9,406 nucleotides of DNA, from the NCBI GenBank assembly GCA_900551775.1, contig URXI01000154.1:1-9406 (forward strand), in the 5' to 3' direction. The stretch's first letter is position 1. Each line of letters opens with the position of its first letter. Below the pieces are notes generated by a model. It searched no databases and was not told the origin of the DNA. It was given only the letters and a program-made list of their open reading frames with translations. Of this stretch, positions 1 through 6,308 are shown one piece after another. This DNA comes from an uncultured Eubacterium sp. (lineage in GTDB: Bacteria; Bacillota; Clostridia; Peptostreptococcales; Anaerovoracaceae). The translations under genes were made by a program, and so were the position numbers.

Positions 1-278
1 TGCTCTCCCTCGTATGGGGCGCGTGGAAGGGCGACCCGCGTTCCCTGACCGCCGCCGTCCTCTCCGGTATGGCGCTTTTTGTTAAGACCTATGATACGGA
101 ACTGGACGACCACGCCTTTATCAAGCGCCTTTCAACAGTTGACCCGGACGAGATCAACCGCCGGGGCCGGGCTGATTTTTCCACCAATAACGCCGCCCTC
201 CGCTTTGCCCGTGTCCTGCTGGAAAAGTACAATGGCCAGCGCGGGGGAAAGAAGCTCCCCTACCGTTTTCGTGGCTGA
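1..278 (+). CDS. C-terminal end of a conserved mobile-element protein (partial)
   Basis: An open frame enters from the left edge (first whole codon at 3) and stops with TGA at 276-278, leaving about 91 residues of a longer protein. The visible part has an alpha-helical look, with a YDTELDD segment, RRGRADFSTNNAALRFARVLL and a basic tail ending KKLPYRFRG. I recall similar C-termini in ParB-like/DUF6551-type proteins of clostridial Tn1549-like elements, but this family call is memory, not something the fragment proves. The GC-rich codon choice matches the recombinases downstream and not the AT-rich flank. The true start lies outside the window; the internal ATG at 69 is only a methionine within the gene. 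A strong hairpin follows 21 bases after the stop. Coding status is fairly sure; function is unknown. Confidence 0.75.
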   Translation, partial: LSLVWGAWKGDPRSLTAAVLSGMALFVKTYDTELDDHAFIKRLSTVDPDEINRRGRADFSTNNAALRFARVLLEKYNGQRGGKKLPYRFRG

Positions 279-298
279 CTGCTTTCAAATGCAAGATT

Positions 299-332
299 TA
301 ACGCCACAAGCCTTTCCCGGTTTGCGGCGTTA
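299..332 (+). terminator. Hairpin downstream of the partial gene (weak terminator or processing stem)
   Basis: TAACGCC at 299-305 pairs with GGCGTTA at 326-332. The stem continues inward past one A-C mismatch (CAAGCC 307-312 with GGTTTG 319-324, one G-T wobble) to a 6-base loop. The stem is strong, but only ATGTGTTTCATTTG follows, without a clean T-run. It may be a poor terminator, an mRNA 3'-end stabiliser, or an attenuator between the upstream genes and the small gene at 380. Confidence 0.5.
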
Positions 333-379
333 TGTGTTTCATTTGATATGGAACAAGGATATGATTGGAGGTTATGCGA

Positions 380-592
380 ATGGAACAGACTATCAGGCCG
401 GACACATCGGCTTTGGTTGATATTAAAGACGTGTCCGTAGATAAGAACCTTACCAAAGAGGAACGGATTGCAGAGTTTATCCGGCAGATAAAAAACCCCT
501 ACTGTTTTAAGTGCGGAAAATTCACCGTCAGGGCGCAGTTTTCCGAAAGCGGCGTTTCGCTGGAGGACTGTCTGAAACAGATTTTAATTTAG
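380..592 (+). CDS. Small conserved element protein with CxxC motif (DUF6870-like)
   Basis: A 70-residue protein. The start at 380 is chosen because GGAGG at 367-371 lies 8 bases ahead. The in-frame TTG at 365 and ATG at 374 would overlap or crowd that site. Its features are an acidic N-terminal half (VDIKDVSVDKNLTKEERIA), then FIRQIKNPYCFKCGKFTV, with one CFKC pair (about residues 41-44), and an LEDCLKQIL tail. I recall near-identical small proteins just ahead of serine recombinase genes in clostridial conjugative transposons, often annotated DUF6870. No function is established to my knowledge. Position suggests a recombination or regulatory accessory, but that is inference. One CxxC alone is not enough for a zinc site unless it dimerises or uses the third Cys (about residue 64). 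It is separated from the recombinase operon by its own promoter. Confidence 0.8.
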   Translation: MEQTIRPDTSALVDIKDVSVDKNLTKEERIAEFIRQIKNPYCFKCGKFTVRAQFSESGVSLEDCLKQILI

Positions 593-604
593 CACTTTAA
601 AGTA

Positions 605-633
605 TTGACTTCCCCAAAGGATTATGCTATCAT
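605..633 (+). promoter_or_regulatory. Promoter for the recombinase operon
   Basis: TTGACT at 605-610 and TATCAT at 628-633 are 17 bases apart. Each matches the sigma-A consensus at five of six positions. It lies just after the small gene's stop and about 90 bases ahead of the first recombinase ATG, giving an untranslated leader of roughly 80 nt that contains the hairpin at 670-717. Confidence 0.65.
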
Positions 634-669
634 CGGAATTGGAAAAAGAATTGAATAAGGCAAATCCGT

Positions 670-723
670 ATCACTCTTTGATTTATGGGGAAAGTCCGTA
701 AATTTCAAAGGAGTGATTTTTTT
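670..723 (+). promoter_or_regulatory. Leader attenuator hairpin that also buries the recombinase ribosome site
   Basis: ATCACTC (670-676) pairs with GAGTGAT (711-717), and TTTGA (677-681) with TCAAA (705-709), leaving only G710 bulged. A further inner stem can form between 681-688 and 696-703. Seven T's (717-723) follow directly, and the ATG of the first recombinase is the next base (724). This is the layout of an intrinsic terminator placed in a leader. The right arm also contains the ribosome site AAAGGAG (707-713), so the same fold would block translation if transcription reads through. What would open the structure is not visible. A short repeat (ATCCGTA 664-670, GTCCGTA 694-700) lies within it. 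Confidence 0.6.
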
Positions 724-2391
724 ATGCCAAAATATCAAGCTACTGAATATCTGCGGCTTTCCTACACCGTTGACCGGGAAAATGAAAGCGACAGCATTGC
801 CAATCAGAAAAAACTGATTGAGGACTTTTTGAAAAGCAACCCCGACATTGAACTGGTGTCGGAACGTGTGGACGATGGTTACAGCGGAATCCTGTTTGAC
901 CGTCCGGCGTTCCAGGAAATGATGAACGACATCATGGACGGGAAAATCAACTGTGTCATTGTCAAAGACCTTTCCCGCCTGGGCCGTGAATACATAGAAA
1001 CCGGGCGTTACCTGCGCCAGATATTCCCGGCCTATGGTGTCCGGTTTATCGCAATCACAGACGGGATTGATACGGCAAACGAGCATATAGGCGATGACCT
1101 GAACATCTCCATGAAAAACATCATCAATGACGCTTACTGCCATGATATTTCCGTCAAGACACGGAGCGCCCTGCTTGTCAAACGCAAGAATGGCGACTAT
1201 GTGGGGGCCTGCCCTGTTTACGGTTATCAGAAATCAGAGGAAAACAAGAACCGGCTTGAGATTGACGAATTTGCCGCCCGTGTGGTGCGGGATATTTTCC
1301 GCCGAAAGATTGACGGGGCCAGCGCGCAGAAAATCGCGGACGAGCTGAACCAGCTTGGTGTGCTTTCCCCGCTGGCCTATAAAATCAGCCGGGGACTTCC
1401 CCACCCGAAAAAGGGCTTTGCGGACAGCCCTGACGCGAAATGGTCGGCTACTACTATCATTCGTATCTTACAGGACGAAACCTATACCGGCACATTGGTT
1501 CAGGGCCGACAAAGTACCTATAACCACAAAATCAAGGACTTGGTGGATAAGCCCTCTGATGAATGGATACGCACGGAAAATGCCCATAAGCCGATTATCC
1601 GCAGGCAGGATTATGACCTTGTGCAGAGAATCATCGGACTGGATACGCGGACGGCTCCCTTTGGGGATAAGGTTTATCTGTTTTCCGGTATCTTGGTCTG
1701 CGGCTGCTGTGGGGCCTGCATGACGCGCAAGACCAATACCTACAAGGACAAGAAATATTTCTATTACTATTGCCCAACAGGGAAAAAACACGGCTGCGAA
1801 CACCCGGTCATGCTCAAAGAGGACGACCTTGTAACATGCGTCCTGGAAAGCCTGCAAGCCCATATCAATAACGTGGTTTGCCTCGACGAGCTGCTGGACA
1901 GTATCAGCGAGGAACAGCTAAACCATGAATTGATTGCAGAGTACAAAGAACAGATCGCGGACAATGAAGCGCAGCTTGCAGATGTCACACGGTTTAAGAC
2001 CACCCTTTATGAAAACTTTGTAAGCGGGCTTTTGAATAAAAGCGATTACAAGGAACTCAAAAACAACTATGAGGGTCGGACAGAAATATTACGGGAAGCC
2101 ATCAGAAAACTGCGTCAGCAAATGGACAGCGTGAAAAGCAACAGCAATGAACGCCTGAAATGGACGCAGCATTTCAAACGGTTTGCCACCATGACAGAGC
2201 TTGACCGGCGGGCGGTGATTGCGCTGATTCAGTCGGTTCGGGTTATCAGCAAGACGGAACTGAAAATCACATTCCGGTATCAGATGGAATACGAGGCGGC
2301 TCTGGCAAAGCTGGCCCGCCATGAGGAAACAGCACGGCTCCAGGTTCTCATGCCTGCAATGCAATCTAAAATGACAAGGGAGGCGGTATAA
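724..2391 (+). CDS. Large serine recombinase 1 (TndX/TnpX type)
   Basis: A 555-residue site-specific recombinase expected to excise and integrate the element through a serine-DNA link. Domain order: resolvase catalytic domain (about 6-155) with the nucleophile Ser13 in YLRLS, and Arg85/Arg88 in KDLSRLGREYIETG; recombinase domain (about 160-300, with GYQK and WSATTIIRILQDETYTG); zinc ribbon with Cys326, Cys329, Cys350 and Cys358; coiled coil (about 395-470); a beta-rich tail (RVISKTELKITFRY). Length is normal for the family and no motif is missing. The start at 724 is preferred because AAAGGAG at 707-713 precedes it; an in-frame ATG at 685 lies inside the leader hairpin and lacks a ribosome site. 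It is first in the operon, and its TAA abuts the next gene's ATG. Which of the three recombinases performs which step cannot be read from sequence. Confidence 0.95.
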   Translation: MPKYQATEYLRLSYTVDRENESDSIANQKKLIEDFLKSNPDIELVSERVDDGYSGILFDRPAFQEMMNDIMDGKINCVIVKDLSRLGREYIETGRYLRQIFPAYGVRFIAITDGIDTANEHIGDDLNISMKNIINDAYCHDISVKTRSALLVKRKNGDYVGACPVYGYQKSEENKNRLEIDEFAARVVRDIFRRKIDGASAQKIADELNQLGVLSPLAYKISRGLPHPKKGFADSPDAKWSATTIIRILQDETYTGTLVQGRQSTYNHKIKDLVDKPSDEWIRTENAHKPIIRRQDYDLVQRIIGLDTRTAPFGDKVYLFSGILVCGCCGACMTRKTNTYKDKKYFYYYCPTGKKHGCEHPVMLKEDDLVTCVLESLQAHINNVVCLDELLDSISEEQLNHELIAEYKEQIADNEAQLADVTRFKTTLYENFVSGLLNKSDYKELKNNYEGRTEILREAIRKLRQQMDSVKSNSNERLKWTQHFKRFATMTELDRRAVIALIQSVRVISKTELKITFRYQMEYEAALAKLARHEETARLQVLMPAMQSKMTREAV

Positions 2392-4044
2392 ATGGCGAGA
2401 AAAAGCAGAAAGAACCTTGCGGCGGCTCCCACACAGCCGGAAACCAAAGGAATGAAGCTGTGGAGGGCGGCGCTTTATATCCGCCTGTCTGTGGAGTTTA
2501 ACGGCAAGCGTGGGGATTCCCTGGAAACACAACGGCAGATTATGGAAGCCTATCTTGCGCTGTGTCCTGATATTGAAGTGATAGACATTTATACGGACAA
2601 CGGAACCACGGGCCGGACGTTTGAGCGCCCCGCTTTTGAAAAAATGCTTTCGGACGTGGAAACTGGAAAAATTGACTGTATCGTGGTCAAGGATTTATCC
2701 CGCCTGGGGCGCAACACCATTGACACTGGGTATTACATCGAGAAATATTTTCCGATTCATCATGTGCGTTTTATCGCGGTCAATGACCAATATGACAGCG
2801 AGGGGGAGGACAACAACGGCAGCCACATCATTGTTCCGCTGAAAAACATGATAAATGAGGCATATGCCGCCGACATCAGTAAAAAAGTGAAATCCCAGGC
2901 ACATCAGAGTATGAAAGACGGGGATTTTATTGGCGCAAGACCCCCTTACGGCTATAAAAAAGCCCCGGACAACTGCCACAAGCTGATTGTCAATGAAGAT
3001 ACCGCCCCCATTGTCCAGCAGATATTTGAATGGACGGCGGACGGTACAGGCATGAATGAGATTGTAAAGCGGCTGAATGAAAAAGGCGTACTAACACCCG
3101 GCCATTATCTTGCAAGTATTGGAATTATTAAAAACCAGCGGCTGATGGGAAGTGGGAAATGGCAGACCTGGACAGTATCGAAAATCCTTGCTGATGAAGT
3201 CTATACCGGCGATATGGTGCAGGGGAAAACAAAGGCCATAGGACACAAGCAGGTTCCCACGCCCCCGGAGGAATGGATTGTGGTGCGCGGCACCCATGAG
3301 CCGCTTGTGAGCCGGGAACTGTTTGAAACCGTGCAGGCGGCGCGGAAACAGGCGGCTGAGAGGGTTACACGGGCTGAAAAGGTTCCTTACACCGAGAATA
3401 TCCTGCGGGGCCGGATTTTCTGCGGCCATTGTGGAAAGAACCTGCACCGGCAGCGTCGGCACTGGAACGGAAAGTATTTCTTCCACTGTATTTCCAATGA
3501 CCGCATTGCAAAAGGCGCATGTGACGGCAATATCTCCATTGAGGAAACAGACCTTTTTCAGACCATCTTGACGATAATCCGGCAGGAGGCGGAAACGGTC
3601 ATAGGGAAAAACCTGCGTCTGAAACATCAGGATACCAAACTGGCCGCACAAAAGACGGAGGTGGACAAAGAGATTGTAAAGCTGCGGCAGGAAACCGCCA
3701 GCAGCCGGGGCTATTTAACCAGCCTTTACGAAAACTTAGTGACCGGCATTCTCACCAGCGAGGAATACCGTTCCATGAAAGCCGGTTATGAAAAGAAAAT
3801 CACCGCTGCTGTGGAACGTATGCAGCAGCTTCAGGAACAGCAGGCCGAGCTGGAAAAACAGGTCAACAGCTATTCCAGCCTTGCGGAAAAGCTGGCTAAG
3901 ATTGATGGGGACACCGCACTTACCGCCTGTCTGGTAGATCAGCTCATTGAGCGTATCACGGTCAACGGCCCGGAGGACATTTCCATTCGTTTCCGGTTTG
4001 ACAGCGGTTTTGAACGGATTGCGGAGGTACTTGCCAATGAATAG
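2392..4044 (+). CDS. Large serine recombinase 2 (TndX/TnpX type)
   Basis: A 550-residue second complete recombinase. It has an extra basic N-terminus of about 20 residues (MARKSRKNLAAAPTQPETKG) ahead of the catalytic domain. Nucleophile Ser33 sits in ALYIRLS, Arg104/Arg107 in VKDLSRLGRNTIDTG, the recombinase domain covers about 180-310 (WTVSKILADEVYTG), the zinc ribbon uses Cys344, Cys347, Cys366 and Cys377, and a long Gln/Glu-rich coiled coil spans about 415-495. GGGAGG at 2378-2383 lies inside the end of the previous gene, 8 bases from ATG, and the ATG directly follows the upstream TAA, so translation is likely coupled. It is clearly diverged from recombinase 1 and so is not a recent duplicate. 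It could bind a different half-site, form a mixed synapse, or act as a directionality partner; these are inferences. Confidence 0.95.
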   Translation: MARKSRKNLAAAPTQPETKGMKLWRAALYIRLSVEFNGKRGDSLETQRQIMEAYLALCPDIEVIDIYTDNGTTGRTFERPAFEKMLSDVETGKIDCIVVKDLSRLGRNTIDTGYYIEKYFPIHHVRFIAVNDQYDSEGEDNNGSHIIVPLKNMINEAYAADISKKVKSQAHQSMKDGDFIGARPPYGYKKAPDNCHKLIVNEDTAPIVQQIFEWTADGTGMNEIVKRLNEKGVLTPGHYLASIGIIKNQRLMGSGKWQTWTVSKILADEVYTGDMVQGKTKAIGHKQVPTPPEEWIVVRGTHEPLVSRELFETVQAARKQAAERVTRAEKVPYTENILRGRIFCGHCGKNLHRQRRHWNGKYFFHCISNDRIAKGACDGNISIEETDLFQTILTIIRQEAETVIGKNLRLKHQDTKLAAQKTEVDKEIVKLRQETASSRGYLTSLYENLVTGILTSEEYRSMKAGYEKKITAAVERMQQLQEQQAELEKQVNSYSSLAEKLAKIDGDTALTACLVDQLIERITVNGPEDISIRFRFDSGFERIAEVLANE

Positions 4045-5587
4045 CCTGATGGTGACGTATGTGATTGCCCTCTATATCCGCCTTTCCATTGAGGACAGCA
4101 GGGTGGAAAGTCTAAGCATAGAGAACCAGAAAAACGCCCTCCACAAATACGTTGATACAATGGAGGGAGTCAGAAATGTAGAAGTCCTGGAGTTTATCGA
4201 CAACGGATACAGCGGAACAAATTTCGAGCGTCCTGCCATACAGGAACTCCTTGAGTTGGTTCGCGCCGGAAAAATCAACTGTATCATTGTCAAGGATTTT
4301 TCCCGTTTTGGCCGTAACAGTATCGAAGTCGGCTACTTTATGGAGCGCGTGTTTCCCCTTTATGGAATCCGTTTTCTGTCCCTCAATGATGATTTTGACA
4401 GCGACCGTTTCCACGGTGATACAGGTGGAATCAACGTGGCGTTTAAATACCTTGTCAGCGAATTTTATAGCCGCGACCTTTCCGTAAAATCCAAAACCGC
4501 AAAATATGTGAAAATGAAACGCGGCGAATATCAGAGCGTTATTTGCCCTTACGGGTACAAGAAAAGCCCTGACGGAAAAATGGAGCCAGACGAGGAAACC
4601 GCCCCCAATGTCCGCTTTATCTTTGAAATGGCGCGAGACGGCCATACCGCACAGCAGATTGTAGAAGCCCTTTTTGAAAAGGAAATCCCCACGCCAGGGG
4701 AACACAAAGCCGCCAAAGGGAAACGCTATCATGATGTTTCCCGCTGTTATGGTGTCTGGCAGCGTTCTACTGTCCTGCGTATCTTAACTGACGAACGATA
4801 CACAGGAACCTATATCATGGGAAAACGCAAGGTTACAGAAGTAGGAAGCACCCACACCAGACTGAAAGACGAAAGCGAATGGTTCAAGGTTCCTGACCAT
4901 CACCCGGCGATTGTCAGCAGGGAACTGTTTGAACAAGCACATTCAAAGATCCGGCATTTCAAGAGCGTTAAGAGAAACGTCAACCTTTATCCCCTGCGGG
5001 GTAAGGTGTTCTGCGGGTGCTGCCGCCATGCAATGCCACGGACAGCGGCAAAAAACCACATGTTTATCTGCCGTTATACCAAAGTGGACGAGAGTTTTCC
5101 CTGCAATGGGCTGAACATTCAAGAGGTTGAACTGGAAAGCATACTTTATGAAGTAATTTACAAACAAGCCCATGTTATCTTGAATCTTGAAAATCTGTCC
5201 AATACCGGAGTGCTGGATATGCAGCTTGCGAAACAAAACGATTATGACCGGCAGATTCAGGATTTACAAGATAAGAAACGTGTCCTTTATGAGCAGCTTT
5301 TATTGCAGGAAATCAGCATGGAGGAATACAAGTCGCAGAAAGCTGCGATTGACGTTGAACTGAACCGGATAAAACGGCTTCATGCCGTTCTTGCTGCACA
5401 GACCGCGCAAATGAGAATGGACAGTGAAGCAAAATCCGCGAGAAAAAAGCTGGCACAGGACATTACCGGCGCGGGTGGGCTGACATCTGGCCTTGTCGAT
5501 ACGTTGATTGACCGGGTTTACATCTATCCGGGGAATCAGGTGGAAATCATTTGGAAGATAAAAGACTTTTGTACGGAGGAAGTATGA
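4037..5587 (+). CDS. Large serine recombinase 3 (TndX/TnpX type)
   Basis: A 516-residue third complete recombinase. Nucleophile Ser17 is in ALYIRLS, Arg90/Arg93 in VKDFSRFGRNSIEVG, the recombinase domain is about 165-300 (QRSTVLRILTDERYTG), zinc ligands are Cys326, Cys329, Cys345 and Cys356, and a coiled coil runs from about 400 to 470, followed by DTLIDRVYIYPGNQVEI. The start at 4037 follows GGAGG at 4023-4027 with 9 bases between. It overlaps the end of recombinase 2 by 8 bases, so the two are translationally coupled. The open frame extends upstream to 3947 but only as a shadow of recombinase 2. It uses DFSRFGR where the other two have DLSRLGR. All catalytic residues are kept, so it is presumably active. 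Confidence 0.95.
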   Translation: MNSLMVTYVIALYIRLSIEDSRVESLSIENQKNALHKYVDTMEGVRNVEVLEFIDNGYSGTNFERPAIQELLELVRAGKINCIIVKDFSRFGRNSIEVGYFMERVFPLYGIRFLSLNDDFDSDRFHGDTGGINVAFKYLVSEFYSRDLSVKSKTAKYVKMKRGEYQSVICPYGYKKSPDGKMEPDEETAPNVRFIFEMARDGHTAQQIVEALFEKEIPTPGEHKAAKGKRYHDVSRCYGVWQRSTVLRILTDERYTGTYIMGKRKVTEVGSTHTRLKDESEWFKVPDHHPAIVSRELFEQAHSKIRHFKSVKRNVNLYPLRGKVFCGCCRHAMPRTAAKNHMFICRYTKVDESFPCNGLNIQEVELESILYEVIYKQAHVILNLENLSNTGVLDMQLAKQNDYDRQIQDLQDKKRVLYEQLLLQEISMEEYKSQKAAIDVELNRIKRLHAVLAAQTAQMRMDSEAKSARKKLAQDITGAGGLTSGLVDTLIDRVYIYPGNQVEIIWKIKDFCTEEV

Positions 5588-5952
5588 TGGAAAAGAATCG
5601 GGTATGGCTATATTGCCGGACGGCGCAGAAAGACGAGGCAGCGATTGAAATGCAAAAAAGACGGCTGGAAACTTATGCCGCAGAACAGGGGGGTTCCATC
5701 GCAGGCATTTCAAGCGATCAGCAAAGCGGATTGACCCTTGACCGCCCCGGCCTATTGGAAGTCAACCGGGCTGTGGAAGAAAAGCTGGCTGACATCGTGC
5801 TTGTTTTCAACCTTGACCGTATCTGCCGTTCTGCTATCGGCATGGTTCAGTATTGGGAATATCTCGGCCAGCACGGTGTTCGGCTCCATACTGTGTCGGA
5901 GGGCGAAGTGGATTTGACATGGAACCGTGAAACCTTTGCAAACCTTAAATAG
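5587..5952 (+). CDS. Small resolvase-domain protein lacking the catalytic serine
   Basis: A 121-residue protein consisting only of a serine-recombinase catalytic-type fold. The YxRxS motif that holds the nucleophile reads YCRTA, so Ala13 replaces Ser. Downstream features of the domain persist (EMQKRRLETYAAEQGG, SGLTLDRPGLLEV, VFNLDRICRSAIGMV). There is no recombinase domain, zinc ribbon or coiled coil. GGAGGA at 5575-5580 fits ATG 5587, which overlaps the TGA of recombinase 3 by one base; ATG 5584 is the alternative (ATGA overlap). I recall free-standing proteins of this size with YCRVA in clostridial elements, so the Ser loss is probably a family trait and not a recent mutation. A role as a dimerisation partner or modulator of the three large recombinases is inference. 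It is last in the operon and next to the element end. Confidence 0.85.
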   Translation: MEKNRVWLYCRTAQKDEAAIEMQKRRLETYAAEQGGSIAGISSDQQSGLTLDRPGLLEVNRAVEEKLADIVLVFNLDRICRSAIGMVQYWEYLGQHGVRLHTVSEGEVDLTWNRETFANLK

Positions 5953-5974
5953 CTATAAGGCAGATATGTAAAAA

Positions 5975-6028
5975 AAGCCCACGACAAAGAAATTTCAAAA
6001 AAGTTGAGAAATTTTTTGTCGTGGGCTT
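5975..6028 (-). terminator. Long inverted repeat at the element edge; terminator for leftward transcription
   Basis: AAGCCCACGACAAA (5975-5988) is perfectly complementary to 6015-6028. After one bulged base, AAATTTC (5990-5996) pairs with GAAATTT (6008-6014), with an 11-base loop. Read leftward, the stem is followed by a run of seven T's (complement of A's at 5970-5976), a classical intrinsic terminator shielding the element from transcription entering from the flank. Read rightward it ends in TTGACAT, a poor T-run, so for the recombinase operon it may only stabilise the mRNA end. It could also form part of the attachment-site region. Confidence 0.75.
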
Positions 6029-6041
6029 GACATAAGGGTGA
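6029..6041. other. Probable right end of the mobile element (attR region)
   Basis: Element-like sequence (recombinase operon and long inverted repeat) stops about here, and a tyrosine-recombinase coding remnant on the minus strand begins at 6038. TndX/TnpX-type recombinases are known to cross over at a GA dinucleotide; GA occurs at 6029-6030 and 6040-6041. The second falls right at the point where integrase similarity breaks off. The exact base cannot be fixed without the left end or an empty site. Confidence 0.45.
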
Positions 6042-6163
6042 CGGAGATAATGAAACTGGAACTCTCCACCGAATAATTCTCTCAAATCTCTATACATTGA
6101 ATTCTGTGAAAAGATGCGGCCATTGTCTCTGCGCATACTGGCCAATTGTGCCGGCGAGAGCAT
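6038..6163 (-). pseudogene. Remnant of a tyrosine recombinase (phage-type integrase), cut at LRH
   Basis: Read on the minus strand, codons from 6163 to 6038 give 42 residues including GRIFSQNS, MYRDLRELFGG and EFQFHYLRH. The last block matches the signature around the conserved HxxR of tyrosine recombinases, where FxFHxLRHTHA is the usual continuation. Here the frame runs on after His as PYVKPTTKN, which is element end sequence and unlike integrase. Upstream (toward 6200) the similarity also fades, so only this piece survives. The catalytic C-terminal part with the tyrosine is absent. If the element inserted here, the lost 3' part should lie at its left end. The family call rests on motif recognition over about 40 residues. 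The fragment is not functional. Confidence 0.6.
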
Positions 6164-6195
6164 TCGTGTTTTTATTGATTTTTTTATCGTAAATG

Positions 6196-6223
6196 TTGCA
6201 TAAACTGCATAAAAGTGTATAAT
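6196..6223 (+). promoter_or_regulatory. Promoter with overlapping short repeats
   Basis: TTGCAT (6196-6201) and a perfect TATAAT (6218-6223) are 16 bases apart. Three related octamers run through it: TGCATAAA at 6197 and 6206, and TGTATAAT at 6216, spaced 9 and 10 bases. They could be operator sites phased on one DNA face. Transcription would start near 6230, just before the folded sequence at 6235-6307. Confidence 0.5.
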
Positions 6224-6229
6224 ATAATT

Positions 6230-6308
6230 AATGGAAAAACGCCGCCAGAGAATGCGAGGGTATATTACCAGCATGCCAGACATGTGGAAGTCGCACTGGG
6301 GGTTTTTT
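6230..6308 (+). ncRNA. Candidate small structured RNA (three-way junction with T-run)
   Basis: From 6235 to 6307 nearly every base can pair. The closing stem is AAAAAC (6235-6240) with GTTTTT (6302-6307), then CC (6242-6243) with GG, CCAG (6245-6248) with CTGG (6296-6299), an AGAA bulge, and TGCGA (6253-6257) with TCGCA (6291-6295). Inside are two hairpins: GGTA/TACC (6259-6269, loop TAT) and GCATG/CATGT (6271-6285). A promoter lies at the right distance upstream, and six T's (6303-6308) end it. The segment is GC-richer than its surroundings. I do not recognise an RNA family. Since the opposite strand also ends in five T's immediately after the DUF3800 stop, it may instead be a bidirectional terminator or a small repeat element. 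Confidence 0.4.

Noticed and set aside
79..420. 113-codon plus-strand open frame over the partial gene and hairpin
   Set aside because: It lacks a ribosome site, overlaps the better-supported frame ending at 278, and its residues look like out-of-frame Pro/Ser/Arg translation.
685..723. Upstream in-frame ATG for recombinase 1
   Set aside because: It falls inside the leader hairpin without a ribosome site; the 13 extra residues do not resemble the family N-terminus.
622..1143. 173-codon minus-strand open frame
   Set aside because: It is antisense to the catalytic domain of recombinase 1, whose motifs are all intact; an antisense shadow.
4112..4732. 206-codon minus-strand open frame
   Set aside because: Antisense shadow of recombinase 3, with no start signal or recognisable motif.
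6038..6283. Treating the whole minus-strand frame 5945-6283 as a gene
   Set aside because: Only 6038-6163 resembles a protein family; the ends are element inverted-repeat sequence and AT-rich spacer.
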